Of a stretch of DNA of 64,000 bases, positions 36,301 through 48,291 are shown one piece after another. Source of the DNA: Halicephalobus mephisto (lineage: Eukaryota; Nematoda; Chromadorea; Rhabditida; Panagrolaimidae). Below the pieces are notes generated by a model. That model was given only the letters and a program-made list of their open reading frames with translations, was not told the origin of the DNA and ran no database searches. The translations under genes and the position numbers were made by a program. Every line of letters starts with the position of its first letter. Position 1 is the stretch's first letter. Location of the stretch: assembly GCA_009193035.1 (NCBI GenBank), contig SWDT01000172.1:1-64000 (forward strand), written 5' to 3'.

Positions 36301-38569
36301 TTTTAGAATTAAACAGAAAATTTTAAAATTCTCCAAAAATCCCAGAATTCAAAAAAAAATTCATATATGAAATTTTAAATTTTTAAAAAGTTTTATAAAA
36401 ATATTTTTGTTTTTTTATAATATTGTGGTTTTCAGATAAGGAACTCCAAAGTGCGAACGACAGACAAAAAATCGAAATCGACGCTCAAAACGTGACTTTG
36501 ACGGAACAAACAAACCACATCGTGATGCTCGAGAAAGCCCTCTCGAACGCTCAGGAAAGACTGGCAACGAAGGACCGGCAATTGATGGACAGTAATGTCT
36601 TAGTTGAGAAGTGCAATAATCTCCAGAAGTTGCTTCAGGAGTCAATAGAAGACAGAAAACGACAAGAAGAATATATGAAAGAAAAAGCAAAATTAGAAAT
36701 GGATTTTACTTTATTAAAAATTCAAAAAGAAAATTCTAGAAAAAATAAAACATCACCAGAATCAGAAGACGCCTCGGGCATGAAGCGGGTCCTCGCCCTG
36801 AAGGACGACAAGATAGCCCAACTCGAAGCTATGATAATTCAGATCCAGAAAAAATACGGAGAAGATAATCAAAAAAAAGAAATCATGTTGAAAGCAGAAA
36901 TTGAAAATTTGTAAGTTTTAATTTTATTATTTCAAAACTATATTTTAAAAATTAAAAATATTTTTAAACAAAGTAGTTTCGAATTTTTAGGATTGAAAAA
37001 AATAAGAAAAACGAGTTGTCAGATTTGCCGTTTTTTCCTTTTTTGTAATGTTGACTCGCTCTTGCGCGGGAATTCAAAAATTAAAGATTTCGAATGACGT
37101 TGTTTTGAAACGAATTTGGAAATTTAGGTAAAGAAAAAAGTTGATTTTGATAGTGAATTGTCAGATTTATCATTTTTTCCTTTTTTGTAATGTTGATTCG
37201 CTCTTGCGCGGGAATTTAAAAATTAAAGATTTCGAATGACGTTGTTTTGAAACGAATTTGGAAGATTTTCTAAAGTTTGGAAATTTAGGTAAAGAAAAAA
37301 GTTGATTTTGATAATGAATTGCCAGATTTGCCGTTTTTTCCTTTTTTGTAAAATTCACTCTCATTTTGCGCGGGAATTTAAAAATTCAAAAAAAATTACT
37401 TTTTAATTTTTGTAATGTCGGATTTCAGAAATAGTCGTTATCGAAAATTGGAGTTAGAAAAGTTGGAAAAAGACAGAAAAATGCAGGAATTACTGAACGA
37501 CAACAGGAGACTCCACGAGCAGCTGGCGGAAGAGCGGCATTCCATGGACAGGAGATTTTCCGTTTTGGAGGAAAACGTGAGAAGACTGGCCGTGGGAAGG
37601 GCTTCGACGAGTTCTAATCCTCTTTACAGTAATTCTCCTCAGATAACTTCAATGACGAAACAGTACCAGGTTTCTGGATTCACGCCGATGACGGGAGCGA
37701 TGTCGGTTTCGTCGTTGCAGCACTTCGAAAAAGATCCGACATTTATCCGACAGAGAAATTTCTCAATTGATCCAGCAATTAAAATGGAAGAAATGCGAAA
37801 AAACATAGCAGAAAGAAGAAATCAACAAAGATCTTTGTCGAAACCGAGAGGTACCCCCCAAGTACCCCATCAGAGTACCAACGGGGGTCATTATAGGACT
37901 TCATCCGGACCTTCGTCGGTGATCCATTCTACCAAGTTGAACGATTTCGAAAATCAAATTGAAATGGAACGACAAATCGCGGATTACATGGCTAATTTGC
38001 CTCCGGCAACAAGACGAAAATTCGTAGTTGCGACTGGATTAAGCGATAAAGATTTTCTTCAAAATTATCAAGTTCAAAATGTTTCTTCAGGATTTTCAGA
38101 AGGAACAAAATTCTCCCTAAGTCGACAAATAAGCAAAGGATCAAATTCGTCTTCGAAAAAACAAATAACATCTTTAACTCCGACAGATCCAACATCAGAA
38201 AAAGACGGCGATTCTGGAGGCATTAGAATTCATCTTATTGAACCTTCAACAGAAAGAAAAATTCAAAGTGATGATTCTGAGGAAATTAATTCAAGATCAG
38301 GATCAAGTACAACCCCAAGTGAACCAGACGAACCCCAGACACCCGCCTCAGGGGTTTCTGCAGCTAGTTTCAGTAGTAATCAAGTTCGAAATTCTCAAAT
38401 TTATACTTATGAAATTCAACCTCCACAAACCATAACCCAAATCCACACAACTACCGTCGTTGAAGTCAATAAAGATCAACTAGGAAGTAAACTTCAAAAA
38501 AAAAATCAACGACTTTTACATCATCAACCCAGTAGTGATCCCACAGGAGGTACCGATAATCCAAGGTGA
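33310..38569 (+). CDS. Angiomotin-like coiled-coil protein
   Basis: Exons 33310-33412, 34467-34581, 35224-35816, 36436-36910 and 37429-38569 join in phase (808 aa). The N-terminus has GGQILPQLIMEAKAASG and a Pro-rich patch (PSGPPPGPPPTSH). A long coiled coil starts near residue 155. The join at exon 3/4 creates LNEYVAQNKELQSANDRQ, and exon 4 has LEKALSNAQERLATKDRQL and MKRVLALKDDKIAQLEAMI, which match the order and wording of the angiomotin coiled coil. The tail (about 560-808) is Ser/Thr/Gln-rich. Angiomotins scaffold junctions and actin and restrain YAP. I see no L/PPxY motif, the usual YAP-binding element, and no hydrophobic PDZ ligand at the TGA. A donor-like AAG|GTGAAA overlaps the stop, but no further plus-strand exon is visible before the convergent cadherin. 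Confidence 0.8.
34630..35215. repeat. Intronic minisatellite built on GATATATGAAATTTATTTTT
   Basis: About 13 units of about 40-50 bp carry (A/T)TATATATG(A/G)AA(A/T)TT followed by T-rich spacer and TTTTGAAGTT. The same ATATATGAA word is scattered through many other introns of the window. Confidence 0.8.
35830..36400. repeat. Intronic tandem repeat of TTTCGATTTTCTAGAATTA
   Basis: About five units of roughly 95-120 bp fill the intron: GAAATTTCGATTTTCTAGAA, AAAATTCAAAAAAATTAGAATATTT, then CTAAGATTCTAAAAACTTCCAGAA. No coding potential. Confidence 0.75.
36985..37400. repeat. Intronic tandem repeat with GCCGTTTTTTCC...CGCTCTTGCGCGGG
   Basis: The box TTGTCAGATTTGCCGTTTTTT followed by CGCTCTTGCGCGGGAATT occurs about every 142-158 bp (GC-rich box at 37057, 37199 and, diverged, near 37357). 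Related copies lie in other introns: near 59520-59570 in the same sense and, in reverse complement, near 6935-6990. Confidence 0.75.
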
Positions 38570-39190
38570 AAATTATTTTATTTTTTTTCATAAAATTCAA
38601 GCTCAACGAAGGTCGTTTTTACGAGTTTTCAAAGATTTCTATCGCGAAAAATAAATAATTTTTTAAATGAGATCACATAAAAAGGCTGTACCACAATCAT
38701 CCCCTCAGGCATTTAGTCCACTTAATATCAGTTTTAAAACTAAGTTCTTTAAATCACTGATTTCCTAGGGAACTCTAAAAATAAAGAAATCAAAACTAAT
38801 ATTACGAAATCAAGGGAGAGAAATCTTCACTAAGGAAGAAGGAAGGGGGGTTGAAATCCTAATTAAGGAGGAGGATTGAAGATCAGAGATCTCCATTAAA
38901 GAAAAGGGAAGGGGGTTAGAATTCTAACTAATAAAGAGGATTGGGAATCAGAAACCCCCATCAGAGAAAGGGAAAGGTCAAAACTCTAACTAATAGAGGA
39001 TTGGGAGTCAGAAACCCCCATCAGAGAAAGGGAAAGGTCAGAATTCTAACTAATAGAGGATTGGGAGTCAGAAACCCTCATCGGAGAAAGAGATGAGGTC
39101 CTAAAACCCCTATCGGAAAATGACTGAAGGCCAGAAATCACCACTGAGGAAAAGGGGATGATTGTTGTACAGCTGACAGTAGACCGGCGT
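38570..39190. repeat. Convergent intergenic with 60-bp purine-rich minisatellite
   Basis: Units starting TTGGGAGTCAGAAACCCC recur exactly at 38941, 39001 and 39061, with longer and more diverged units back to about 38818. The plus strand is strikingly purine-rich (GAGAAAGGGAAAGG). It separates the 3' ends of the angiomotin-like and cadherin genes. Confidence 0.85.
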
Positions 39191-42100
39191 TTAGGAAAAA
39201 TAAATAGCAGGGGTCATGCTGGCTGTTGAAGCTTGAGAATTAGGAGCAAGTAGATTTCGGGTTCTAGCAGGGGAACTAGCGGCAGTCTGACTTTGATACG
39301 TGTTATTAGAATTCTGAATAATCGTTCCAAGACATGATGTTGATTGAGAAGTAAAAATCGACTGAGTGGACACAGGAGGGGCAAAACTAGCTGCTGCATT
39401 GGAATAACTAATCGCCACTGTTTCTCTGTCCTTTTCTTCCCCTAAAGAACCCGTGCTGAACCTCTGAATGTTGGGATTCGTAGTGCCATAGGCGTCGATG
39501 TCGGTAGAAGTCGACCTCGTGATAACGACTCCAGAATCCACAATTACCGGATTAGTTCTCCAACTTTTGTTGTTTCCTCTCCTAGAAGTCGGCCACAACG
39601 AACTCCTGAAAAAAAAGTAAAAAAATAAAAATAAATTTTAAAAAAAGTAAAAAAAATAAAAATTTTAAAGAAAAGTAAAAAAGTGTTAAAAATTTTTAGA
39701 GTTTTTTAGAAACTTCTAGAATCCAAATTTCGAACAGTTCTAAAAAGATTAGATTTTTTAAAATCTCGAAAATTTCCAAACTTCTAAGATCTTCTGGAAA
39801 TTTTAGAAGATTTTAGAAAATTAAGATTTTCTGGAAGTTTCAATTTTCAAGATTTTTGCTGAAAAAAAGAAAAAATTACGATTTGCACTTGCGGGCCATC
39901 CACATTCCGAGGAAGATGAAGAAAGCTGCTACTACGGTAAAGAAGACGATGAAAATGGCTTCTGTAGGTCCAAACCAACCACTAGGAGGAGTTCTCAACA
40001 GGACGTTGACGAAACTTTTGTGTTTTTGACTGTCTTCGGCCATGACGACTAGTTCGTAGGTGTTTCCGGGGATCACCTTCAGCGTCCCTGGATTACTTAA
40101 CATTCCATCTTGGTCAATTTTGAAAATACTAAAAAAGTTATTATTTATTATTTAAAAGAGTAATTTACCCTTGGAGATTCAGAAGTCTGTAACTGACAGT
40201 GTCGTTCTCGTCTCTGTCCATGGCCCTCACCTGTCCGATCATCCCGATTCCCCTGACGTCGAAGAGGTACTCCGGTTGGTCGAATTCCGGCTCGAACACG
40301 TTGACTTTCTTCACCGTCAACTCCAACTTTGACCATGCTCTCTGAAAAACCCAAAATTATAAAAAATAAAAACGAATATTATTGCGAAATCTCGAAATTT
40401 TAAAACCTTTCAAAATTCCGGTTTCATATATCGATTTTACGTTTATGTTAAATTTTGGGAATTTTAATGTAATTTTAGTGATAAATATAAAAATTAAAAG
40501 TAGATTTTACATAAAGTTGTTTGAATATGAATTTTTGGAACTTTCAGAATTCTTGATTCAGATTATTTCGACAATTTTTGAGATTCTAGAAGGTCCCGAA
40601 AATTTATGAAATTTTTAAAAGTTTAATAATCTTTAATTACATTCTGGAAACTTTTAATAAAATTTCAGAAGTTTCTAGAATCTCGATTTTAAGTAATTTC
40701 GAAAAATTTAAGAATCTTCGATTAGATTCCGAAGACTCAATAGAATTCTAGAAAAATTTAGAAGTTTCCAAAATTCTGTAAAAATCTTCGAAAAAAGTGA
40801 AATTTTAATTTTTACAAAACTAGAAAAAAACGAAATTTTAATTTACAAAATTACAAAACTTTGAAAAAAATGAAAATTTAATTTTTACAAAATTAGAAAA
40901 CTTCGGAAAAAACGGAATTTTAATTTTTGAAAAATTAGAAAAAAACGGAATTTTAATTTTTACAAAATTCCAAAAAAACGAAATTTTAATTTTTACAAAA
41001 TTAGAAAACTTTGGAAAAAAAGAAATTTTAATTTTTGAAAAATTAGAAAATGAAAATTTAATTTTTGAAAAATTCAAAAAAAAAACGGAATTTTAATTTT
41101 TGAAAAATTCCAAAAAAACGGAATTTTAATTTTTGAAAAATTCCAAAAAAACGAAATTTTAATTTTTACAAAATTAGAAAACTTACACTTTTGCCATCTG
41201 TGACCAGCAACCTCATTGAGTATTTTCCTTTCGTCGGGGTTGAATTCAAGAATATCCGTCCGGTGAGTTCCTCTATGTAAGCAATGTTAGAATCGTCTTC
41301 AAGGATACTGTATCTTAATTTTATGTTCGGTGTTGATGAAATTGCTTTTACTTGAGTCACTTCCATGCCTTTGGGAGAATTCGAGGTCAACTGAAACTTG
41401 ATTGTTTTGAAAGATTTAGGGAATCCCGATTAAAATCCAAATTCGGATGGCCACTTGAGTGTCTAGAGTGGCCCGCAAGTTGACTTTCGGGCTCTCGATA
41501 GATCTCAAATAATTCAAATCGGAATTGTACAATCTCGACTTACCTGGACAGAGTACAGTAAGTGCTGGAATTCGATCGAAGACTGATTTGTCACTCTCAA
41601 AATGGCCATGGCTGCTCTCTCAGGTCTGTTCACTTGTCGGACCTAAAAGTATTTTTTTCAAGTATACTTTTTGAGTCTCAAATTACTGTCAAAAAACAAC
41701 TTGAAAACTTTGAAGATCATTTGATGGTGTTTTTAGGTTAAAATAGAATTTTATTTCTTAACTATCGCTTTTGGATTTCTTTTTTTAGAAAAACCGGTTC
41801 ACTCAATGACCAGAATTCGACCTAAACAATTGCCAATTAACTGGCCAGATGTTAGTCAAAATCCGGGTCCTTGAAGTACCAAAAAAGAGAAATTTATTAA
41901 TTTCAAAAAGTAATTATATATCGCAAACCATGACGTTGTTCAAGTCTCTCACAAGTGCCCAATCGAAAAGGTTTCATTACGGAATTATCCAGGAACAAGT
42001 ATTTCTCAAAATGAAAGGAAAAAAAGAAGAAAACAAGATAAATCAACATAAATTCAACTTTTTTAGGACTTTCGATGCAAATTCTTTTTCAAATTAGCAA

Positions 42101-45100
42101 ATTAAAGAAGTTATGGTTTTCAGGAACTTTCGCGGCGAGAGCGGACTACGCATGTTTAGACAGTTCGTTTACCAAATTTAACTCGGACTGGTAAAGCAGA
42201 AAAGTTATTAAAATTTTCAGGGATTTTCGCGGCGAGAGTAGGTTGTATTTTCCGAGACAGTTCGTTTACCAAGTTTAACTCGGACTGGTAAATCAGAAAT
42301 ATTACTGTTTTTCAGGAATTTTCGCGGCGAGAATTTTCTTTTTTCACGTTATTTTTGTTTTCAATTCCACTCGCGTCGGTAAATCGTGAAAATTACCGTC
42401 ATTTTTGCGGATTTTTGTAGTAAGAATTTTTTTAGGTAATTTTTGTTTTAATTCCCATCTGAAGTGCTAAATTAATGAATTTACTGTGGTTTTCAAGATC
42501 TTTCGTGGCGGAAATCAACTTTGTTTTTAAATCACTTTTTAGGCCAGATCCCACCGTTTGTAAGCAACTGGTTTTATCCTGATTTTCGCTGCGAGAATCA
42601 ATTTTACATTTTTGAATATTATAAAATAAATCGAAAAACTCACGTGAACGAAGAGAGTCGTCGAAATTACGGTATCTTTGACCAATCTGACTGTTCCGGA
42701 GTTATTAATGGAGTAAAATTCACTAAATTCTCCAGAAAGTTCGTAATAAACAGGATCGTTCAAAGTGTCAGCGTCTTTGGCGAAGATCGGATCCGGAAAA
42801 ACTTCAAAAATGGAATCCTGAATGGAGTTGGTGTAGTAATTTTCGTGTTGGAAGACAGGATTCAAGTCGTCCATGTCTTGAACGACGACTTTCAACTTGG
42901 CTTTTGTCTTCAAAGACGGAAATCCGCCGTCTTCGGCTTCTATTTCGACTTCGAATCTCCTGATTTTTTCAAAGTCTATTCTGGCCCCGACGACGATTTG
43001 AGGCTTGTAAGGATCCGGAATTTTCAACAATTGCTTTGGAGTCTTCGAAGTCGAAGAAACTTCACTCAATTCTTCCCCACTTTCTGATCCGAGGATTCTG
43101 TACCGGATGAAGCTGTTCGGACCTTCCTGATCCGCATCTGTGGCTTCGAATTCTAGATTTATCGGAGTGCCTTCTGGAAGCTCTTCTGGAATAGTTATGG
43201 AATATTCTTCTTTGTCGAATTCTGGAGCGTTGTCGTTTACGTCCTTTACCGTAACGAAGGTACTTATGTTCAATTGAGGAATGTGGTCGTCCACCAGAGA
43301 TTTGCACTCGATCAGGACTTCAAACCGAGTCAATCCCTAAAGTCAATTTTATTACAAAAATCAAAAATAAATTTAAATAATTTCGAAAAGAATTTTCAGA
43401 AGTTTCTAATTAAAAAGTAGTAATTTTTGGCGAAATGTGAACGAATGCCAAGTTTGAGTTTTTACGTATTTTTATAAAAAATAATTTTGGCGAAATGTGA
43501 ACAAATGCCAAGTTTGGATTTTTGGCGAAATGTGAACGAATGCCAAGTTTGGATTTTTGGCGAAATGTGAACGAATGCCAAATTCAATTTTTTGGCGAAA
43601 TGTGAACAAATGCCAATTTTGATTTTTTACGTATTTTTATAAAAAGTTGAAAATTAATTTTTTTACAAAATTATTTCAAAATGAATTCCTAACATTTTAC
43701 TTTTTATATAATTTAGGAAATTTTGTAATTTTAGTTTTAAAAAATACCTGATCTCGATCTAATACTTTTTCGAGGATTAACTTCTTCGTTCTTTGATCCA
43801 ATGAAACGAAATCTTGGCCTTGAATAAGCCTCAATTGGATATTCGCGTCAGGTCCGAATGTCTGTCCTCTGATTGGCAATTCCGTCAAAGTAGAGCCTGG
43901 AAAGCGGATAATCCGACGTCAATCATCTCAATATTTATTTTATTTTTTACTTTTTTTTCAAAATTAAACAAAAAAAAAGTATTTTGTTTTTAATTTTTTA
44001 CTTTTTTTTCAAAATTAAACAAAAAAAAAGTATTTTTTAAAAAATTTTTTACTTTTTTTTCAAAATTAAACAAAAAAAGTATTTTGTTTTTAATTTTTTA
44101 CTTTTTTTTCAAAATTAAATTAAATTTATTTTTTATTTTTTTTAAAATTTTTTTTAAAATTGATATTTTTGAATTTTAATAATTTTTTCTATTTTTATTT
44201 TTTGAATTTAATGATTTTTTTCTATTTCTATTTTTATTTTTATTTTTTGAATTTAATTTTTTTGGACTGTGGAATTGTAATCAATATTTTTGTAGTTTTT
44301 TGGACTTAGCTAAAGAAAAAATGACTTCAAACAGAGTTCACTTGACCTGTACTCGAGGACCAAACTTGTCGAAGCCAGTTTTTTCTTTTCGAATAAGTGT
44401 CGAAAATGGGCCCGACCGATAACCCTAACACGGCTTTTCGTGAAAAAGCACCACTTGAGGAAAAACAAAAAATACAACGGTGATTTTGTTCCATTTCATT
44501 CAAAAAATAAAGCTTAATTAAAAATTCAAAATTTTCCAAAAATACTAAAAATGAAAAATTATCTTGAAGAAATTAAAAATAGTTTCAAAAAATATTAAAA
44601 AATAATTTCAAGAAATTAAAATATAAAAATATTAAAAAAATTAAAAATTATTAAAAATTGAAAAATTATTAAAACTATTTTAAAAAATCGAGAAATAACT
44701 TTAAAAATTGAAAAAGTATTAAAATTATTTTAAAAAATTAAAAAATAACTTTAAAAATTTTAAAAATTATTAAAATTATTTTAAAAAATTAAAAAATAAC
44801 TTTAAAAATTTTTTAAATTATTAAAATTATTTTAAAAAATTAAAAAATAACTTAAAATAATTTTAATAATTTTTAAAATTTTTAAAGAAATTAAAAAAGT
44901 ATTAAAATTATTTTAAAAAATTAAAAAATAACTTTAAAAATTTTAAAAATATTAAAATTATTTTTAAAAAATCGGAAAATTATTAAAATTATTTTAAAAA
45001 ATCGAAAAATTATTAAAATTATTTTAAAAAATCGAAAGATGTACCGATTGGAGCGTCTTCGAAGACTGAAATGTACACAGAATTCCTGTCATCTTCCAGA

Positions 45101-45192
45101 AGACAGCCGTTGACCAAAGATCCGGAGATAAGACTGGCAATTACGGTAACAAATAAAATTAAAAATTTCCAAAAATTCTTCACCAAGTTCAT
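39191..45192 (-). CDS. Small transmembrane cadherin (cadherin repeats only, no EGF/LamG)
   Basis: Eight minus-strand exons join in phase: 45192-45045, 43896-43748, 43336-42644, 41642-41544, 41390-41187, 40341-40169, 40128-39880 and 39605-39191 (709 aa). Exon 1 gives a signal peptide (MNLVKNFWKFLILFVTVIAS) and VYISVFEDAPIG. Cadherin repeats follow, with calcium-site and linker motifs DVNDNAPEFD (near 134), DMDDLNPVF, ATDADQEGP and AMDRDENDTVSYRL, then FKIDQDGML. There are about five repeats, the middle ones degenerate. A single membrane helix (about 543-565, AIFIVFFTVVAAFFIFLGMW) precedes a basic anchor and a 140-residue Ser/Thr/Asn-rich cytoplasmic tail. I see no p120- or beta-catenin-binding motif, so it is not a classical cadherin. 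No orthologue is assigned. Its large introns hold several minisatellites. Confidence 0.9.
40790..41180. repeat. Intronic repeat of TTTTACAAAATTAGAAAACTTTGGAAAAAA
   Basis: About eight units of 30-60 bp vary around AAATTTTAATTTTTACAAAATTAGAAAA. On the opposite strand they give a spurious Phe/Ser/Lys-rich frame. Confidence 0.75.
42118..42600. repeat. Minisatellite array 4 of the GAACTTTCGCGGCGAGAG family, in a cadherin intron
   Basis: Cores start at 42124, 42221 and 42316 (spacing 97 and 95 bp), with degenerate copies near 42410, 42500 and 42580. The first two units match 22981-23160 with about five differences in 180 bp. Confidence 0.85.
43427..43620. repeat. Repeat of TTGGCGAAATGTGAACGAATGCCAA in a cadherin intron
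   Basis: Five copies start at about 43427, 43487, 43522, 43557 and 43592. The last four are spaced 35 bp. Each is bounded by TTGGC and GCCAA, a 5-bp inverted end. A further copy (TTGGCGAAATGTGACCAATGCCAA) sits at 46651, upstream of the ARGLU1-like gene. Confidence 0.85.
43930..45040. repeat. A/T low-complexity repeats in the first cadherin intron
   Basis: 43935-44260 repeats TTACTTTTTTTTCAAAATTAAACAAAAAAAAAG. 44520-45040 repeats TTATTAAAATTATTTTAAAAAATTAAAAAATAACTTTAAAA with units of about 55-60 bp. A small non-repetitive island (44280-44470) between them has no open frame that I can support. Confidence 0.7.
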
Positions 45193-46796
45193 TCCTAAAT
45201 ACAGTAATGAGATTAATTTAGAAATATTGTTTCTCGAATATCTCCAAAAAAAAACAAAAGAAAATCGTTAAAACCAGAAAAGGAAAAAATTGACATATTC
45301 GTTGAATCGGCAAGGAAAGAAAGAAAAAAGGGATTGTTTGGCCTGCACGATCAAGTTGTCCTTATGTGAATCGGAGGGATCTCTGGGCTTTAGAATAGCC
45401 AAAAAGCGGATCGAACTGAGGCCTCGCCTTCAAACTCGAGAGAAAATAACGGGCCTAATCGAAGGTACTCAAAACTTTCAGATCGAAAATATCAAGTGGG
45501 GGATTTCTGGATCGGACAAATGCATTCGAATTATTAAGCGATTTTTTTGGATTAAATAAATTCACAAAAATAACAAAAAAAGAATTTTTATATTAAATAT
45601 ATTAATAAAGAACTTTTTAAAAATAAAATAAACTAATTTAAATTTAAAAATAAGGATTTTTGGATTAAATAAATTCACAAAAATAACAAAAAAAGAATTT
45701 TTATATTAAACATATTAATAAAGAACTTTTTAAAAATAAAATAAACTAATTTAAATTTAAAAATAAGAATTTTTGGATTAAATAAATTCACAAAAATAAC
45801 AAAAAAAAGAATTTTTACATTAAATATATTAATAAAAAAACTTTTTAAAAATAAAACAAATTAATTTAAATTTAAAAATAAAGATTTTCGGATTAAATAA
45901 ATTCATTAAAATAATAAAAAAATTTTATATTAAACATATTAATAAAAATTATTATTTAAGTAATTTTTAGTAAAATAAATTAATTTAAATCTAAAAATAA
46001 AAATTTTCGGATTAAATAAATTCATTAAAATTTTGAAAAAAATCCAAAATTGGATAAAATAAAAATATTTAAAAATTGGAGTTATTTACGAAAATTACAA
46101 AAATAAACTTTTTTGGATTAAAAATAACTGGAAATCTCAAAAAATTAAAACTTCTGGATCGGATAAGTTAGTCAAAGTTTTAAAAAAATTTATGGATCGA
46201 ATTTCATCAAAAATATAAAAGTAGACATTTTCGAATAAAGTGAATTTTAAAAAGTTATTAAAATAGATATTTTTGGATTAGAGAAAATTAACAAAGGACA
46301 TCAAACAATCAGGATTTTTAAATCATATAAGGTATTCAAAAATATTTAAAAATTAAAATTTAATAATTAACTAAAATCATCAAAAACAAGAAAATGCATA
46401 TTTTTAAATTATTTAAACTAAATAAAATTACAAAAATATATATTTTTAGATTCAGAAAATTGATTCTAAAGATTATACAATTGGGATTTCTGGATCGGAT
46501 AAGTTGAGTTCGTCACAGAAGGAATACGTCTTGTTAAACTAGTTTCCAAGTGCATTAATCGAAACTTCACCTGTTTTCCAGTGTTTTTAACGTGATTTTG
46601 AAAGTCATAATTATAAAATTCAAAAATACAAAAAAATTAAAATTTGTTTTTTGGCGAAATGTGACCAATGCCAACCGAGCTGTTTGCGCTCTTTTTCGTT
46701 TTTTTTTCAGCGGTAAGTTTCCTTCGAAGCTCCATATTTCATTGATTTTTTTCTTTTATTTTTTTTTGTTTTCAGATTTACGATTTAGACTTACAG
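45193..46796. repeat. Cadherin/ARGLU1 intergenic with 115-bp tandem repeat
   Basis: GGATTAAATAAATTCAC(A)AAAATAA recurs at about 45550, 45662, 45776, 45890 and 46009 (111-119 bp spacing), over 45547-46060. The stretch 45290-45540 is more complex and may be cadherin promoter; its 89-codon plus-strand frame is probably not coding. The last 200 bp hold T-rich tracts with two acceptor-like sites (TTTTTTCAGCGGTAAG at about 46711 and TTTTCAG at 46775), perhaps leader splicing or trans-splicing for the next gene. Confidence 0.65.
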
Positions 46797-48291
46797 ATGC
46801 CACGTTCGAGATCAAGAACGCGTTCCCCACCGAGTCCGGGTCGTTCTAAATCCAGATCTCCACGACGCGAACGTCGTCGTCGATCTCGTTCTAGAGATCG
46901 CAGAAGAGACCGTGATTACGATAGGAGAGATGACAGAAGAGATCGCAGAAGACGTGATAGGGACTACGATAGAAGAGATCGACGAGATTATGATCGCCGT
47001 CGCAGACGCTCAACTCCGAAATCCAGAAGTCCGTCCCCGCCGAACCCCCCAGCGAGTCCTCCACCAACAAAGTCCCCTGTTGTGTTGAAACAAGCTGAAC
47101 TCGTCACAGCACCTTCGAAACCTTCTACCAGTTTAATCATTCCACAGGAAATCAAGAACGAATTTTTATCGATTTTTGCTGACAGCGGTGAGAACTTTGG
47201 AGAAAAAAACGATCAAATCCTTGTTTGGCTCGGCGAAAAAGTTGTTGAATTGGTGAGTTATTTGATTTTGAAGGTTATTTAGACGAAAACAAGCAAAATA
47301 ACTTGTTTTTTGGGTGATATTTCCGTATTAAGTACGATTTTTCGAAGATTTTTCAGTGTTTTCATATATAATTCCTAACATTGGAAGTAGATAGGAACTT
47401 TGTACCCCATGTAATTACTATTTAGAACCTTTCAGATCTATTTAGGTAAAACATGTTCTTAAAAAATTACGAAATGATATAAAATCACGACCTGTCACGT
47501 AGGCTACTGTAGTTTCTGACAAATTTTATGAATTTTCATGGACATAATTCCATAAAAATGCCAATTTTCGAAGTTTTGTAATGATTCATTTTGAAATTCT
47601 AAAATTACGAAATATCCATCATGTATACTGTCGTAATTTCTAGAAATTTGTTCTTAAAAATTCCATAATGATATTTATCTCTGATTTTTGCAATGCGATT
47701 TTAGGTAGAAGCAAAAATAGGTAAGATGGATGAAGCAGTACGTGAACGAGTTGCAAAAGAAAAAGTAGAAATGGAAAGTCGACTTCGTTCTCAGATTGAG
47801 CAGGAACTTCAGCATGAGATGACGGAAGCCAAAAAACGTCAAGATGAAGCTCAACAGCGGTGTCTTGCTCGTGAAGAAGAATTGAACAAGAAAATCCAAG
47901 AGGTTGAAGAAGAACGACGAGCTGCGGTACGTTTTACGTTTGATTACATCACGGAATGATAATTGCCTCATTTGGCAACGTTTTAAATCCTCACTATTTA
48001 TTTAATTTTGCCGCAGCTTCGTCGATTTATTTCAGGTTTGACACGAATCGATATTTCGGTACTCAGGATATTGGTTATTTTTCTCTTGTGGATTCCTTAA
48101 ACTTAATTTTTCCCAATTAAAATCAATTTTTTCAGCAAGAAGAACGACTAGAGATGCTGAATCAAAGAAGCAAACTCCAATTGGAACTCAGTGAAGTCCA
48201 AAAGGAGCGGGCCAAGCTTGCTGTTAACGAACAAAAAACGATTCTGAATACCGGAAGAGTTAGGGAGCCCATCCGATTTTCGCTCAAGTAA
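46797..48291 (+). CDS. ARGLU1-like SR-rich coiled-coil nuclear protein
   Basis: Exons 46797-47252, 47705-47926 and 48136-48291 all join in phase 0 (277 aa). The N-terminal 85 residues are an RS/RD domain (SRSRTRSPPSPGRSKSRSP, then DRRDRRRRDRDYD). A Pro-rich linker and a short folded segment (FLSIFADSGENFGEKNDQIL) follow, then a Glu/Arg-rich coiled coil (ERVAKEKVEMESRLRSQIEQ). The C-terminus LAVNEQKTILN...IRFSLK corresponds to the conserved end of ARGLU1 (EEQKIILGKGK...FSLK). ARGLU1 is a nuclear splicing regulator and transcription coactivator. The start directly follows a TTACAG acceptor-like sequence. The extra folded segment is not something I know from vertebrate ARGLU1, so this may be a diverged family member. 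Confidence 0.75.

Noticed and set aside
38560..38575. Splice donor at the angiomotin-like stop codon (AAG|GTGAAA)
   Set aside because: No downstream plus-strand exon of plausible composition before the convergent cadherin gene, so the TGA is taken as the end.
40838..41077. 79-codon minus-strand frame of repeated KIKISFFPKFSN-like peptide
   Set aside because: Product of an intronic A/T tandem repeat.
42521..43087. 188-codon plus-strand open frame
   Set aside because: Antisense to the main cadherin exon, whose residues are clearly conserved.
45290..45559. 89-codon plus-strand open frame between cadherin and ARGLU1-like genes
   Set aside because: No family match that I can see, no splice context, and it sits in the likely cadherin promoter.
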